Positions 23,559 to 32,613 are shown, counted from the first letter of the stretch. The stretch is DNA of 64,000 nucleotides from Paenibacillus phytohabitans (GCF_013141775.1 NZ_WHOB01000089.1:248001-312000); one strand, 5' to 3'. Notes: generated by a model not told the origin, from the sequence alone. Numbers and translations are program-made.

Positions 23559-24335
23559 CTATTCTTCAAAATGGCTCTGAATTTGGTTATACAGCGAGTA
23601 GAACTCCGGCGAGGCCACATCCCGCGGAAACGGCAGCGCATTGTCGTATATATTGGTGATATTGGAGGAAGGCCCCACGGACATGATGCCGATGCGCTCA
23701 CCCAGCAGCAGTGCTTCCTGAATATCGTGCGTTACGAAAATAACGGTCTTATGCGTCTCACGCCATATTTGCACCAGCTCCTTCTGCATTGTCCGCCGGG
23801 TCATGGCATCCAGCGCGCCAAAGGGCTCATCCATCAGCAGAATCGCCGGATCATTCGCCAGTACCCGGGCCAGCTGTACCCGCTGCTTCATCCCTCCCGA
23901 CAATTCCTTCGGGAATTTATCCTCATGCCCGTTCAGCCCGACTAGCGTGATATACCGGTCTGATATCGTCCGGCGCTCTGCCTTGGCCGTCTTCTTCATC
24001 CGCAGTCCGAACTCTACATTCTCCCGCACCGTGAGCCAGGGGAACAGGGAAGAGTCTGCCTGCTGGAACACAACCGCCCGGTCCCGGCCCGGCTTATCCA
24101 CCTCGACGTTGTCCACCCGCAGATTGCCGCCAGATTTGGAGACAAAGCCTGCGATCATGTTGAGCAGCGTTGATTTGCCGCAGCCGCTCGGGCCTAGCAG
24201 GACGAAGAATTCGCCGCCTTTGATCACCAGGCTCACATCTTTGATAATATAATGAACGTCCCCGGCCGCAGGCTCGCTGTAGCTCTTGCGCAGCTGCTCG
24301 ATATGGATGGCATGCTGTTTGGCAGGTAAAGACAT
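23559..24335 (-). CDS. ABC importer ATPase, SsuB/TauB family
   Basis: A 258-residue ATP-binding subunit. LLGPSGCGKSTLLNMIAGF (Walker A) is near residue 42, LSGGMKQRVQLARAL is the ABC signature, LLMDEPFGALDAMTR is Walker B/D-loop, and IFVTHDIQEALLLGERI carries the switch His. It drives import through the SsuC-like permease whose gene begins 16 bp downstream. ATG 24335 follows GGAGGTG. Confidence 0.92.
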   Translation of the reverse strand: MSLPAKQHAIHIEQLRKSYSEPAAGDVHYIIKDVSLVIKGGEFFVLLGPSGCGKSTLLNMIAGFVSKSGGNLRVDNVEVDKPGRDRAVVFQQADSSLFPWLTVRENVEFGLRMKKTAKAERRTISDRYITLVGLNGHEDKFPKELSGGMKQRVQLARVLANDPAILLMDEPFGALDAMTRRTMQKELVQIWRETHKTVIFVTHDIQEALLLGERIGIMSVGPSSNITNIYDNALPFPRDVASPEFYSLYNQIQSHFEE

Positions 24336-24376
24336 GAGGCACCTCCAGAAAGTTAAGTTATTTCGTGTAAGCTAAG

Positions 24377-25405
24377 CTACTTGGCAAAAGTCACTTTATC
24401 CGGCAAAGCCTGCTTCAGAGGGTCCAGACTGAGCTTGCTGTCCAGATCAAAATCCTGTTCAATGATGCCAGTATCGACCATATACTTCTTCTGTCCGGCA
24501 AGACTGTCATAGGCAGCCTGGGTAAAGCCCACCTTCCACGGATTCGTCGGCAAGTCCTTCAGCGTTGCTTCCTTCGGCTGCTTCAGTTGCTTGAACATCA
24601 GCTCGGCCACTTCCTCCGGATGCTCCTGGGCATAAGCCGCAGCCTCGTCCACCGCCGCCAGGAATTCGCCAATTCCCTCAGGATTCGCTTGCACAAAGGC
24701 ATTCCCGGCGACAATACCCATTCCGAGGCGCACCGGAGTCTTAGACATATCCGTCAGCTCATGTACACCCTCAAGCGCAGCCAGCTTATCCGTCAGCGCT
24801 GAACCGCTGAACCAGGCAGCATCCACATCGCCCTGCTTCAGTGCAATGAAGGCTTCGTCGAACGCACCCTGTCCTGTCAGCTTCACGTCGCTTAGCGCAA
24901 TGCTCTGCTCCTTCAGGTATTCATCCCACAGATACGGCAGAAACGTACCGCGCATGAAGCTTAGGTTCTTGCCTTTCAGATCCGCAGCAGACTTGATCTC
25001 GTCCCTTACGTACAGCTTCCATACCGCCGCTGCCTGATCCGTAGCCTGGCCGGCGGAAGCAATGATCGAATACTCGCCTTTGGAGACGGCATTGAGCACC
25101 GGGAAATCAGCACCGAAGGCCACGTCTACCTGCTTGATGAAGAGCGCATTTACTCCCTCAGCCGGAGTGCCAAAGTTGATGATTTCTGCATCGATGCCGT
25201 GGTTGGTGAAGATGCCTTTATCCACTGCTACCCGGAAGGTAGGATTCGTATTGATGTCGGCAATTCTAATCTTCAGGGTCTTCTGCTGGCCGCTGGCCGT
25301 TCCTGTGGAAGCCGCCGCGTCTCCCTTGGAGCTGCAGCCGGACAGAACCAGTACCAGAGATAAGGATAAGAGCAGGAAGGCTGAGCCGTACCATGATTTT
25401 TTCAA
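24377..25405 (-). CDS. ABC importer substrate-binding lipoprotein, SsuA/NrtA type
   Basis: A 342-residue lipoprotein with signal peptide and lipobox LVLSGC (lipidated Cys near residue 24). The body is of the NMT1/SsuA type, with TLKIRIADINTNPTFRVAVD, GVNALFIKQVDVAFGADFPV and DEAFIALKQGDVDAAWFSGS. It captures an organosulfur or similar small anion for the ATPase and permease encoded downstream. The start codon is TTG at 25405, with GAGGTG eight bases before it. The gene follows the sulfotransferase by 47 bp in the same direction. Confidence 0.88.
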   Translation of the reverse strand: MKKSWYGSAFLLLSLSLVLVLSGCSSKGDAAASTGTASGQQKTLKIRIADINTNPTFRVAVDKGIFTNHGIDAEIINFGTPAEGVNALFIKQVDVAFGADFPVLNAVSKGEYSIIASAGQATDQAAAVWKLYVRDEIKSAADLKGKNLSFMRGTFLPYLWDEYLKEQSIALSDVKLTGQGAFDEAFIALKQGDVDAAWFSGSALTDKLAALEGVHELTDMSKTPVRLGMGIVAGNAFVQANPEGIGEFLAAVDEAAAYAQEHPEEVAELMFKQLKQPKEATLKDLPTNPWKVGFTQAAYDSLAGQKKYMVDTGIIEQDFDLDSKLSLDPLKQALPDKVTFAK

Positions 25406-25452
25406 AACTACGCACCTCTTCGTCTATAAATTTCTATAGCTTATCTTATTAT

Positions 25453-26907
25453 CTAACTGGTTCTCCGGACGCTGCCTTCTTCCGCAGTAGCCACGCAAGC
25501 GGCCCCCTCTGTAAACGGAAGTGTGGTCGCTACACTCACTACCGAAGCCGATCCCTTCGGCGCAGCTCCCGGCACTCTGAAGCTGGTCACATCGATGGGC
25601 TCGATGGCAATCTCCTGCGGCTTCGCCAGCTGCGGCACCCAGGCATAGGGTACACGGTAGGAACGGTAGACCATATTCGTATTGCGGCGGTCGGTGTACG
25701 GGGAGATATACTCCCAGACCAGCTCATGCTCCGCCGTCACCTCGAACAAGCGCCCGTTCGAACCCTCGGTAATCAGCGTGTTGCCGTTCGGGAGCCGCTG
25801 CGCCGAGCTGATATACGGACTGTAGAACTTATAGGAATCAGTCGGAACGGAGAAGCCGGCCTCCGCCGAGGTATACTGCCACTCGATATCCAGTGTCACC
25901 GGATTAATCTCCAGCACACGGGAATGGTCACGCAGCGCATTCTTCTGTCCAAAAGGTGAAGAGGGATTCGGCAGCCCGTATCCGCCCCAGCCGCCGTTAT
26001 CGAATACGAGCAGATTGCCTTCGCCCGGCAGTCCCTTCGGAATGATGTGGGCGTGATGCTGGCCGATAATCCAGTCGATATGCTTCACTTCAGGCAGAGA
26101 GTAGTCCGGTCCCAGCCGCCAGACGATAGCCCCGCTGCGCTTGTCGGTGATGGCGATAATATTCGCCTCGCGCGCATCCCAGATAATATTGTCCGGGTGG
26201 AAACGCTCGTCCCCGTTATCATAGAATTTGTTCGGCCCTACGTAGGAAGCGGAGTTGATATGCAGCCAGTCGCCTACACCGCCGCCCAGATCTCCGAAGG
26301 AGCGGGTGTTGGGATCGCGAAAGAGAACATTGCGCGCTGCCTGATCAAATCCGAGCTCCGCGAAATGATCGCTGGCCGCCCATTCCCAGGTCACATTGCC
26401 TTCCCAGTCCACTTCAATGATCGTGTCATCCAGCAGCTGCTTATCGGAAATCTCAGGATTGTGCAGATTCTTATGCGCTAAGATCAGCGTTGTCCCGCTG
26501 TTAGCTGAAGGTTCAAGCCCGGGAGCATAGTATCCGACCGGATTGCCCTCCCGCTGATAGTCGTGATGCTGGCGGGCGTACCACAGCGGCTCATACCCCG
26601 GGTCCTCGATATGCTCGTAGCTGTTGTATCTCCAGACCACATTACCGTCCCAGTCGACCTGAACCAGATCGACATTATCCTGAATGCCGAATTTGGGATC
26701 TCTTCTGCCCGTGCTGCCCAGGACGTAGCCGCCGGGGAGGATTTTGGCAGGAAAGCCGATCAGCCCTTGCCACAGATGCACTTCCTTGCCGCTCATATCG
26801 ATCAGCACGACTCCCTCGTCGCCAGCCTGAAATACAGTGTAGCCGCTCCATGCCTTGGACGGGTTATATACCGTCGCCCCTGTCGGATAAATTGTTGAAT
26901 GTCCCAT
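25453..26907 (-). CDS. Aryl-sulfate sulfotransferase family protein (cytoplasmic form)
   Basis: A 484-residue beta-propeller of the arylsulfotransferase family. It would move sulfate from an aryl sulfate to another phenol without PAPS. Blade motifs are EVHLWQGLIGFPAKILPGGY, VQVDWDGNVVWRYNSYEH, QHHDYQREGNPVGYY, GDWLHINSASYVG, GQHHAHIIPKGL and TLITEGSNGRLFEVT; a catalytic His is expected among the conserved HH/H positions. No signal peptide is visible, unlike periplasmic AssT. ATG 26907 has GGAG eight bases upstream; ATG 26913 is too close to it. It lies between a MarR regulator and sulfonate-type transport genes. Confidence 0.82.
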   Translation of the reverse strand: MGHSTIYPTGATVYNPSKAWSGYTVFQAGDEGVVLIDMSGKEVHLWQGLIGFPAKILPGGYVLGSTGRRDPKFGIQDNVDLVQVDWDGNVVWRYNSYEHIEDPGYEPLWYARQHHDYQREGNPVGYYAPGLEPSANSGTTLILAHKNLHNPEISDKQLLDDTIIEVDWEGNVTWEWAASDHFAELGFDQAARNVLFRDPNTRSFGDLGGGVGDWLHINSASYVGPNKFYDNGDERFHPDNIIWDAREANIIAITDKRSGAIVWRLGPDYSLPEVKHIDWIIGQHHAHIIPKGLPGEGNLLVFDNGGWGGYGLPNPSSPFGQKNALRDHSRVLEINPVTLDIEWQYTSAEAGFSVPTDSYKFYSPYISSAQRLPNGNTLITEGSNGRLFEVTAEHELVWEYISPYTDRRNTNMVYRSYRVPYAWVPQLAKPQEIAIEPIDVTSFRVPGAAPKGSASVVSVATTLPFTEGAACVATAEEGSVRRTS

Positions 26908-26948
26908 GATCATCTCTCCTTAAAGTTTTGTTAGCGGAAGCTTCATTT

Positions 26949-27491
26949 TCAATAGCTGAGATAGTTCTTCTTCACCTCTGCACGCGGCTTCTGTTCAGGC
27001 TCTTGAGGTATGGGAAGTTCAGCATTTTGCTGTGCCAGCTTCAACAGCGTATCCGAGAACCCTTCCAGATTGCCGATGATCCGTTCATAGAAGCGGCTCT
27101 GCTGCTCAAGCTCCTCATCCGTAAAGCCCTCGAACAGAAGCGTAATACATCGGGCACCGATGTTGCCGTTGCGCTCCACCATCTCCCGGCCCTTGGCCGT
27201 AATATCAAGCAGCACGGTTCTGCGGTCATCTTCCTTGCGTCTGCGCACCGTATATCCGCCTGCCTCCAGCTTGTCACTCAGCGCCGTTATAGCGCCCGAA
27301 GTGAAATCGAGCTGCTCTGCCAGATCACCCAGCCGCTGCTCACCATCGCGGATAATCTTTTGCAGAATCAGCATGCCGGGCAAGGAAATCCCCTCCACGC
27401 TTACGCGGTCACGTTCCTTGACGAATCTGCGCACCATTTTGCGGAACAGGTGGTCTGCCTCCTCCAGCCGCTCCCACGGGTTATCTTCCAT
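26949..27491 (-). CDS. MarR-family regulator of the sulfotransferase-transport operon
   Basis: A 180-residue winged-helix regulator: LGDLAEQLDFTSGAITALSD is the recognition helix region and YTVRRRKEDDRRTVLLDITAKG the wing. ATG 27491 has AGAGGAG in place; the frame stays open 46 codons upstream to 27629, but that stretch has no ribosome site and lies in the leader. It is first in its operon and so is probably autoregulated and released by a phenolic or organosulfur ligand, as is usual for MarR proteins. An inverted pair TTCACT/AGTGAA near 27619-27645 beside the promoter is a candidate operator. Confidence 0.85.
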   Translation of the reverse strand: MEDNPWERLEEADHLFRKMVRRFVKERDRVSVEGISLPGMLILQKIIRDGEQRLGDLAEQLDFTSGAITALSDKLEAGGYTVRRRKEDDRRTVLLDITAKGREMVERNGNIGARCITLLFEGFTDEELEQQSRFYERIIGNLEGFSDTLLKLAQQNAELPIPQEPEQKPRAEVKKNYLSY

Positions 27492-27518
27492 GCTATCTCT
27501 CCTCTGCTGTCCATCCAA

Positions 27519-27590
27519 AGGAACCCAAAAAGGCCCCCGGAAAATCCCCTGTACGGGAATATTTGCGGGAGCCTTTGGTGGTCCAATCAG
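27519..27590 (-). terminator. Terminator-like hairpin in the MarR operon leader
   Basis: On the minus strand, AAAGGCTCCCG and CGGGGGCCTTT can pair with one wobble and are followed by TTTTT. An inner TCCC/GGGGA pairing is also possible. It lies between the promoter (27656-27684) and the MarR start, so it could attenuate the operon. The sequence is also an open frame continuous with MarR, so coincidence is possible. Confidence 0.4.
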
Positions 27591-27655
27591 CTCAAATATG
27601 ATGGTCGTATTTATTATTTCACTGTTCATTTAATTAGTAGTGAAGGATTGCTGTA

Positions 27656-27684
27656 ATCATATACCCCTTAAACCCACCTGTCAA
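27656..27684 (-). promoter_or_regulatory. Promoter of the MarR-sulfotransferase operon
   Basis: Minus strand: TTGACA (27679-27684), 17-bp spacer, TATGAT (27656-27661). The transcript would have a leader of about 155 nt. The TTCACT/AGTGAA pair lies just downstream of the -10. Confidence 0.75.
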
Positions 27685-27763
27685 GTATGAATATATTCGA
27701 TAAATGTTAAAAGAACTGCGGGGTGCTCTTACGGCAGTGGAGAGCTCATAGTACTGTAGGCGT

Positions 27764-27950
27764 ATTATTGTTGCATTATTTGCAACTTTGGTTCATGGAT
27801 AGCTGCCTGTTCGGGAGGATTGTTGTATGAAATACAAGAATTATCTTGATCATCTGCTTGGAAGCGAAGGAGATGCTGCATTTCCTGCAACAATTTTGGA
27901 TTTTGGCCGATTTTAGGGGGGGGAATGTTGTATTTGATGCAGGATTTTTA
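27764..27950 (+). repeat. Intergenic repeat family R1, copy B
   Basis: Blocks TTGTTGCATTATTTGCAAC, GGGAGGATTGTTGTATGAAA, TGCATTTCCTGCAACAATTT, TTTTGGCCGATTTTAGGGGG and GAATGTTGTATTTGATGCAG appear in the same order as in copies A and D. It fills the space between the MarR promoter and the TolB-like gene. No coding frame runs through it. Confidence 0.75.
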
Positions 27951-28068
27951 GTCGCTTAGCTTACCCGGCAAAAAGCGAAAATGATCGGTGTTGTCAGCCG
28001 GAAAACCTCCGGCTGACCTTCTTGTGCGAAGATTCCAAGTGCTGGCGCCAAGCTGCTGATCCGGAGCA

Positions 28069-29190
28069 TTAAGACAAACTCACCACATAGGTGAGGAACT
28101 GATAGACGTTGTCCTTCAGCACAGTTGCTGTAGCCAGAAGCTTCTTGCCCGAGGGGCTCCAGTGCAGCTGGTCAGACACGCGGATATCATTCAGCACAGG
28201 CGTCTGTTCTCCGGTCTCCACCTCGGTAATGAACAGGTCTTCCTGGTCATCAGCAGAACCTGCTGCAGTGACTGCATAGGCCAGCTTGCTGCCGTCCGGC
28301 GACCAGCTGGTACCGAAGATCTGCTGGCCTGCAGCAAGCTGGGACTGTTCATTGCCTTCACTGTCACAGAGCTTCAGCACCATCTCGCCCGGACCCTTCC
28401 GTTCGACAATTGCGAGCGTGCTCCCGTCCGGTGACGGAACAACCCACATCACATTCTTGCTCAACACCTTGGTCTGTTTCGTATCCGTATCATAAGCGCT
28501 AAGCTGGCTGTCTTCACCCGTGACATATAGAATCCGGCTGCCGCTCTGCATGACCTCATGTACATAAGGGATGCCGGTCTTCAGCACTGTCTCCTGCTTG
28601 CCGATCACATCCGCGCTCATGATATTGCCTTCCATATCCGGATAAATCACATGATCGTTATCCGCCCATCTTCCTTCTTCGCTTCTGAACTCCGCATCGC
28701 TCATTTTCACCGAAACGCCTGTGGCCAGATCCATAATATAGCCAAGTCCAGTAGCTTCATACAGCTCTTTGTAGAATACATGCGTCTTGTCCGGAGACAT
28801 TTGCGGTGAACCATAATTCAGCTCCCCCTCCTGCAGCGGAGTCTCATCACCCGTGGAGAGTGTATGCAGATAGAGATTCAGCGGATATCTTTCCTGGCCT
28901 TCGATCACCTGCGCAGGGAGATTACGGTTTTCTTTGGTCACAACCATGACGTCCTCGCTGACAAAATCCGTGCCCCGCACACCCTCCACCTTATCGATCC
29001 CTTCCAGCCTCAACTGGGTATAGACGGATTCGCTAATGTTATCGAGGACCGTAATTTTGCGGCCGGATTTCTCCACCACCTGCCTTGTTTCAGTATTCTC
29101 CGCAGCGCAGCCTGTCAAGGACAGCAGAACCGCACCACATAGCAGAATTGCCCGCACCTTGCCCCGTCTTCTATTGTTCTCAGCATTCAT
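28069..29190 (-). CDS. TolB-like beta-propeller lipoprotein
   Basis: A 373-residue lipoprotein: AILLCGAVLLSLTGC carries the lipobox (Cys near residue 28). It is followed by propeller blades with the TolB/PD40 pattern: GSPQMSPDKTHVFYKEL, VVPSPDGSTLAIVER, FGTSWSPDGSKLAYAV and LHWSPSGKKLLATA. ATG 29190 follows GGAGGG. It lies 93 bp after the sensor kinase gene in the same direction, so it probably works with that kinase, for example as an extracytoplasmic partner that modulates sensing. The ligand is unknown. Confidence 0.82.
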   Translation of the reverse strand: MNAENNRRRGKVRAILLCGAVLLSLTGCAAENTETRQVVEKSGRKITVLDNISESVYTQLRLEGIDKVEGVRGTDFVSEDVMVVTKENRNLPAQVIEGQERYPLNLYLHTLSTGDETPLQEGELNYGSPQMSPDKTHVFYKELYEATGLGYIMDLATGVSVKMSDAEFRSEEGRWADNDHVIYPDMEGNIMSADVIGKQETVLKTGIPYVHEVMQSGSRILYVTGEDSQLSAYDTDTKQTKVLSKNVMWVVPSPDGSTLAIVERKGPGEMVLKLCDSEGNEQSQLAAGQQIFGTSWSPDGSKLAYAVTAAGSADDQEDLFITEVETGEQTPVLNDIRVSDQLHWSPSGKKLLATATVLKDNVYQFLTYVVSLS

Positions 29191-29283
29191 TAGGCTTCCC
29201 TCCAGCTTGTGTTACTCCCAGCATACCGGATGCTTATTTCCAAACCGCATATAGAATGTTTCCAAGTTGTAAACGTAGCCCCT

Positions 29284-30750
29284 TCAGGACACTAATGGAA
29301 AAGACAGCTCAAACGCTGCGCCCTCGCCTGAGCTTTCCAGCAGTGCTATGGTTCCGTTCTGCTTCTCCACCAGGTTACGGACCAGCGAGAGTCCAAGTCC
29401 CGTGCCTCCCGAGGCTCTCGAACGGTCACGGTTAACCGTATAGAACGGCTCGAAGATCTTGTCCCGCGACTCTTCAGGAATGCCGATACCGGAATCACGG
29501 ATTGTAATCCATACCCGCCCGTCCCTAACCTCGCTCCGCAGATGAATGCTTCCCTGCGGAACATTATATTTGATCGCATTGTCGAGCAGATTGATGAAGA
29601 TATGCATGAAGCTCTCTTTATCGATCCAGATATGCGCCGGCTTGACGTCAAGCGATACCGTAAGGCCATAACGCTCGGCCTTGCCTTTCATCCGGCCGCA
29701 TATATCCCGCAGCATGCCCTCGACCTCCAGCAGCTCTGCCTGGGATTCGAAATCATATTTCTCCAGCGCGGTCAGCTGAAGCACCTTCTCCACCATCTCA
29801 TACAGCCGGTCTGTCTCCTTGGCAATGCTGAGCTTGGCATCATGCAGCAGCTCGGGGTCATCGTCATACATGTTCAGCAGATCAACATACGCCTTGATTG
29901 AAGTCAGCGGTGTCTTGAACTCATGGCTGATATTCCCGATGTACTGCTTCTGCTGCTGCTCCAGCGCCTGCAGCTTCTCCACCGCGAGCTGCAGCTTGCG
30001 CCGCTCCTCATCCTTCGCGGCAATGCTGCTCTCGATCTCCCGGCTCATGAAGTAGATGCCTTCGGCCAGCTCACCGAGTTCATCCTTGCTCTTCACAGGC
30101 GGAGCCGAGATGTAATCGGCACGGCGGATATCCTCCGCTGATTTCTTCAGGCGCCCGATCGCTGCCGCAGCGCGGTTGAAGTACAGGTACCCGATGATGA
30201 AGCTGAGCACCAGCACCGCGCCCCCTGTCGTCAGGAACAGATTCAGCAGCGTCTGCTGGAAGCTCCGGGCGTCCTGCAGCGAGTACTGCAGCTGCACCAC
30301 ACCCATCTGCTCCTCCGGCCCCTGCAGAGGAGCCAGATACAGCAGCTTGTCGCCTTCACTCTGATAGGCGACTTTATTATTCAGCGCGTAGTCCAGCGCC
30401 GCGCTGACATCCGGCCTGCCTGGCCCCGGCTCACCCTGAGCCGAGGTTCCCACCTGCTGACCCTGGCTGTCGTACAGGGTCACCTCCAGGCCGGTGTACC
30501 CGGCCAGCTCGGCGGCCAGCGCCCGGCCCCGCTGCTGCATGAAGGCCTGCGGCGTGAGGCGCACGCCGGTATAGTAAGTCTGCTTCACGCGCAGATTAAC
30601 GGTTGTGACATGCTGGGCCAGATAGATCTCCGTCTGACCCTGCTGATTCCGCTCCACCCCTCGCAGCACGAAATAGCTCAGCACGCTGAGCGCAAGAATG
30701 AGCAGCAGAGCCAGGAACAGGCTGAACTTCAGCTTGATGCTGACTCTCAT
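29284..30750 (-). CDS. Sensor histidine kinase
   Basis: A 488-residue kinase with one membrane helix near residues 8-28, an extracellular sensor of about 130 residues, and a second helix near 165-190 (GAVLVLSFIIGYLYF). HAMP follows, then HisKA with the phosphorylated His in NISHEFKTPLTSIKAYVDLL. The ATPase domain has NLLDNAIKYN, RDSGIGIPEE and GGTGLGLSLV. Its ATG overlaps the response regulator stop as ATGA. With the regulator and TolB-like lipoprotein it makes an envelope-sensing unit; the signal is not evident. Confidence 0.92.
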   Translation of the reverse strand: MRVSIKLKFSLFLALLLILALSVLSYFVLRGVERNQQGQTEIYLAQHVTTVNLRVKQTYYTGVRLTPQAFMQQRGRALAAELAGYTGLEVTLYDSQGQQVGTSAQGEPGPGRPDVSAALDYALNNKVAYQSEGDKLLYLAPLQGPEEQMGVVQLQYSLQDARSFQQTLLNLFLTTGGAVLVLSFIIGYLYFNRAAAAIGRLKKSAEDIRRADYISAPPVKSKDELGELAEGIYFMSREIESSIAAKDEERRKLQLAVEKLQALEQQQKQYIGNISHEFKTPLTSIKAYVDLLNMYDDDPELLHDAKLSIAKETDRLYEMVEKVLQLTALEKYDFESQAELLEVEGMLRDICGRMKGKAERYGLTVSLDVKPAHIWIDKESFMHIFINLLDNAIKYNVPQGSIHLRSEVRDGRVWITIRDSGIGIPEESRDKIFEPFYTVNRDRSRASGGTGLGLSLVRNLVEKQNGTIALLESSGEGAAFELSFPLVS

Positions 30751-31439
30751 GGGTAGCTCCCCGCAGGCACAGCCTTATAGCCGACGCCATAGACCGTCTG
30801 CAGGATATTCTGGTAGGGCTCGCCCAGTTTTTTGCGAAGCCGCTGAATATGGATATCCACCGTACGCGTTCCCCCGGCGTAGTCCATATCCCACACCTGC
30901 TCCAGCAGCTCCTCGCGCATATACACCCGCTGCGGGTGGGAGAGCAGCAGCAGCAGCAGATCGAATTCCTTCGGAGTCAGCTCAAGGCTCTCCTCCCCAA
31001 GCTCGGCGCTGCGCCGGTCGGGATGCACCCGCAGAATGCCGTATTCGATCAGCTCGCTCTTCACCTCGGCCGTATTCTTCTCCAGCCTGCGCAGCAGTGC
31101 CTTGACCCGGGCCAGCAGCTCGCGGATCTCGAACGGCTTGGTCATATAATCGTCTGCACCAAGCTCCAGGCCGACAATTTTATCGACAATATCATTTTTG
31201 ACGGTCAGCAGAATAATTCCGATATCATCACGTTTCTCAAGCTTGCGGCACACATCATACCCGCTCAGCTTCGGCATCATTACATCCAGCACCAGCACGT
31301 TCGGGTGGAAGGTGTTCGTCTTGCTCAGCGCTTCCTCCCCGTCACCGGCGGTATCGACCTCATAGCCTTCACGCCGCAGCGCATAGGCAATCGCACTCAC
31401 AATGGCCGGTTCATCATCGACGACCAGTATTTTTTTCAT
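30747..31439 (-). CDS. Response regulator, OmpR/PhoB family
   Basis: A 230-residue regulator. The receiver domain has VVDDEPAIV, the phospho-acceptor Asp in VLVLDVMMPKLSG, and KPFEIRELLARV. The C-terminal winged helix has LTPKEFDLLLLL and GGTRTVDIHIQRLRKKLG. It is the first gene of the unit with the sensor kinase. The region upstream separates it from a divergent secreted-protein gene and holds repeated TTTAAG/CTTAAG elements that could be its binding sites. Confidence 0.93.
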   Translation of the reverse strand: MKKILVVDDEPAIVSAIAYALRREGYEVDTAGDGEEALSKTNTFHPNVLVLDVMMPKLSGYDVCRKLEKRDDIGIILLTVKNDIVDKIVGLELGADDYMTKPFEIRELLARVKALLRRLEKNTAEVKSELIEYGILRVHPDRRSAELGEESLELTPKEFDLLLLLLSHPQRVYMREELLEQVWDMDYAGGTRTVDIHIQRLRKKLGEPYQNILQTVYGVGYKAVPAGSYP

Positions 31440-31773
31440 AGGAGGTTCATCCTTCCGTTTGCACTTGCTTTGGTAAGGGTAAGTATATTGCTGTGTGCCT
31501 ACAAGAATAACGCAAATGGAGAAGCCGGATCAAGGAAATGCAGGCTTCGCCGGTATTTACTACTAGAATCACCGTCCGGGCCTGCTGGCAAACACCGGTT
31601 AGGCAAATGCTTTTAGAACGAACCAGGGCTTCCTAAACATTTAGGTTATCTTTAAGAAGACTTAAGCTTCATTTCAGTATTGACGGGTAAACTGTATTTA
31701 GCTGAAGTTCACTAGCCGCCGCAAACCACTAACCCTGAACGATATAACCAATCATGAAAAGAGGATAACAGAC
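31440..31773. other. Divergent regulatory region between the response regulator and a secreted protein
   Basis: No gene is seen. Around 31635-31680 the sequence CTTTAAGAAGACTTAAGCTT contains closely spaced TTTAAG/CTTAAG half-sites of the kind bound by OmpR-family regulators. TTGACG at about 31680 may be a -35 for the plus-strand gene, but I see no good -10 at the right distance. Confidence 0.4.
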
Positions 31774-32184
31774 ATGAACATAAAACGAATGAATATTAAG
31801 CGGGTAATGATTGTCGGAACGATGGTTGTAGCCATGTCCTTCGGAGGAACTGCCTGGGGCAAGCCAGCATTACATACCCTTCCCGTTGCCAAATGGTCCA
31901 CATCTGACGTGGCCGATACCGATGAGCTGCTGGACGCCCTGAACCTGAGCCAATCCTCCGATGAAGAGCTGTACGACGCCCTATATGACGGCAAATCCCT
32001 GCGCACCATTGCAGAAGAGAACGGCGGGAATATCAATAATGTGATCAACCTGCAGGTCAAACAGCTGACCCAGCAGCTGGAAGCAAGACTGGCGGGCGGA
32101 AGCATCAATCAGCAGCAGTACACCGCACAGAAAGCTGAACTTAGAGAGATCGTGACGCAGAGTGTGCTGACTTCATTTGGCTGA
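31774..32184 (+). CDS. Small secreted protein, possible target of the two-component system
   Basis: A 136-residue exported protein. Residues 1-29 form a signal peptide (RVMIVGTMVVAMSFGGTAWG). The rest is acidic, helical and free of Cys, with LYDALYDGKSLRTIAEENGG, NVINLQVKQLTQQLEARLAG and INQQQYTAQKAELREIV. This ordered pattern is common in small Paenibacillus exported proteins of unknown role. GAGG lies before ATG 31774. It is divergent from the response regulator and followed by a strong terminator, so it is a single-gene unit. Confidence 0.7.
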   Translation: MNIKRMNIKRVMIVGTMVVAMSFGGTAWGKPALHTLPVAKWSTSDVADTDELLDALNLSQSSDEELYDALYDGKSLRTIAEENGGNINNVINLQVKQLTQQLEARLAGGSINQQQYTAQKAELREIVTQSVLTSFG

Positions 32185-32229
32185 GTGAATCCGGCAGGCT
32201 GAATCACGTAAATTCAATACCGTTTATTT

Positions 32230-32276
32230 GAAAAAGGCTGTCTCACCTGCAGAATTACTGCGGTGGGGCAGCTTTT
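32230..32276 (+). terminator. Terminator after the small secreted protein
   Basis: AAAAGGCTGTCTCACC pairs with GGTGGGGCAGCTTTT (with one mismatch) around a loop containing TGCAG-aatta-CTGC, and is followed by a T-run (TTTTTTG). Confidence 0.8.
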
Positions 32277-32435
32277 TTGTGTGTAGTACCCCTACGGGCT
32301 GGTAAGTGTGCGTTCGCCGCACTCTTATTGTTACTGCCTGGTGAAAATAGAGTACTATGTAGGCTCTACGTAAGATTGGGGCGTGAATCCCGATTTCATC
32401 CGCTTTCCGGGGCGGCGACAGGCAGCTTTTTATAT

Positions 32436-32613
32436 AATCCTGCACATAATACAACATTTCCTTCATCCTATCGGCCCAAATCCAAAATTGTTGTACAAAA
32501 GGCAGGATTTCACCTTTCTCAAGCGACTTAGCAGGATTATTGTTGTATTTCATACAACAATCCACCCGAAAACCTGGCTAACTATGAATCAAAGTTGCAA
32601 AACGTACAACATT
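32436..32613 (-). repeat. Intergenic repeat family R1, copy C (inverted)
   Basis: Read on the minus strand, the blocks come in the same order as in A, B and D: AATGTTGTACGTTTTGCAAC, GATTGTTGTATGAAATACAA, a TGC/ACAACAATTTTGG block, TTTGGGCCGATAGGATG, and AATGTTGTATTATGTGCAGG. It lies between the small secreted protein and the SUKH gene. Confidence 0.72.

Noticed and set aside
27492..27629. N-terminal extension of MarR
   Set aside because: No ribosome site at the upstream ATG, whereas ATG 27491 has AGAGGAG; kept only as a finding about the leader.
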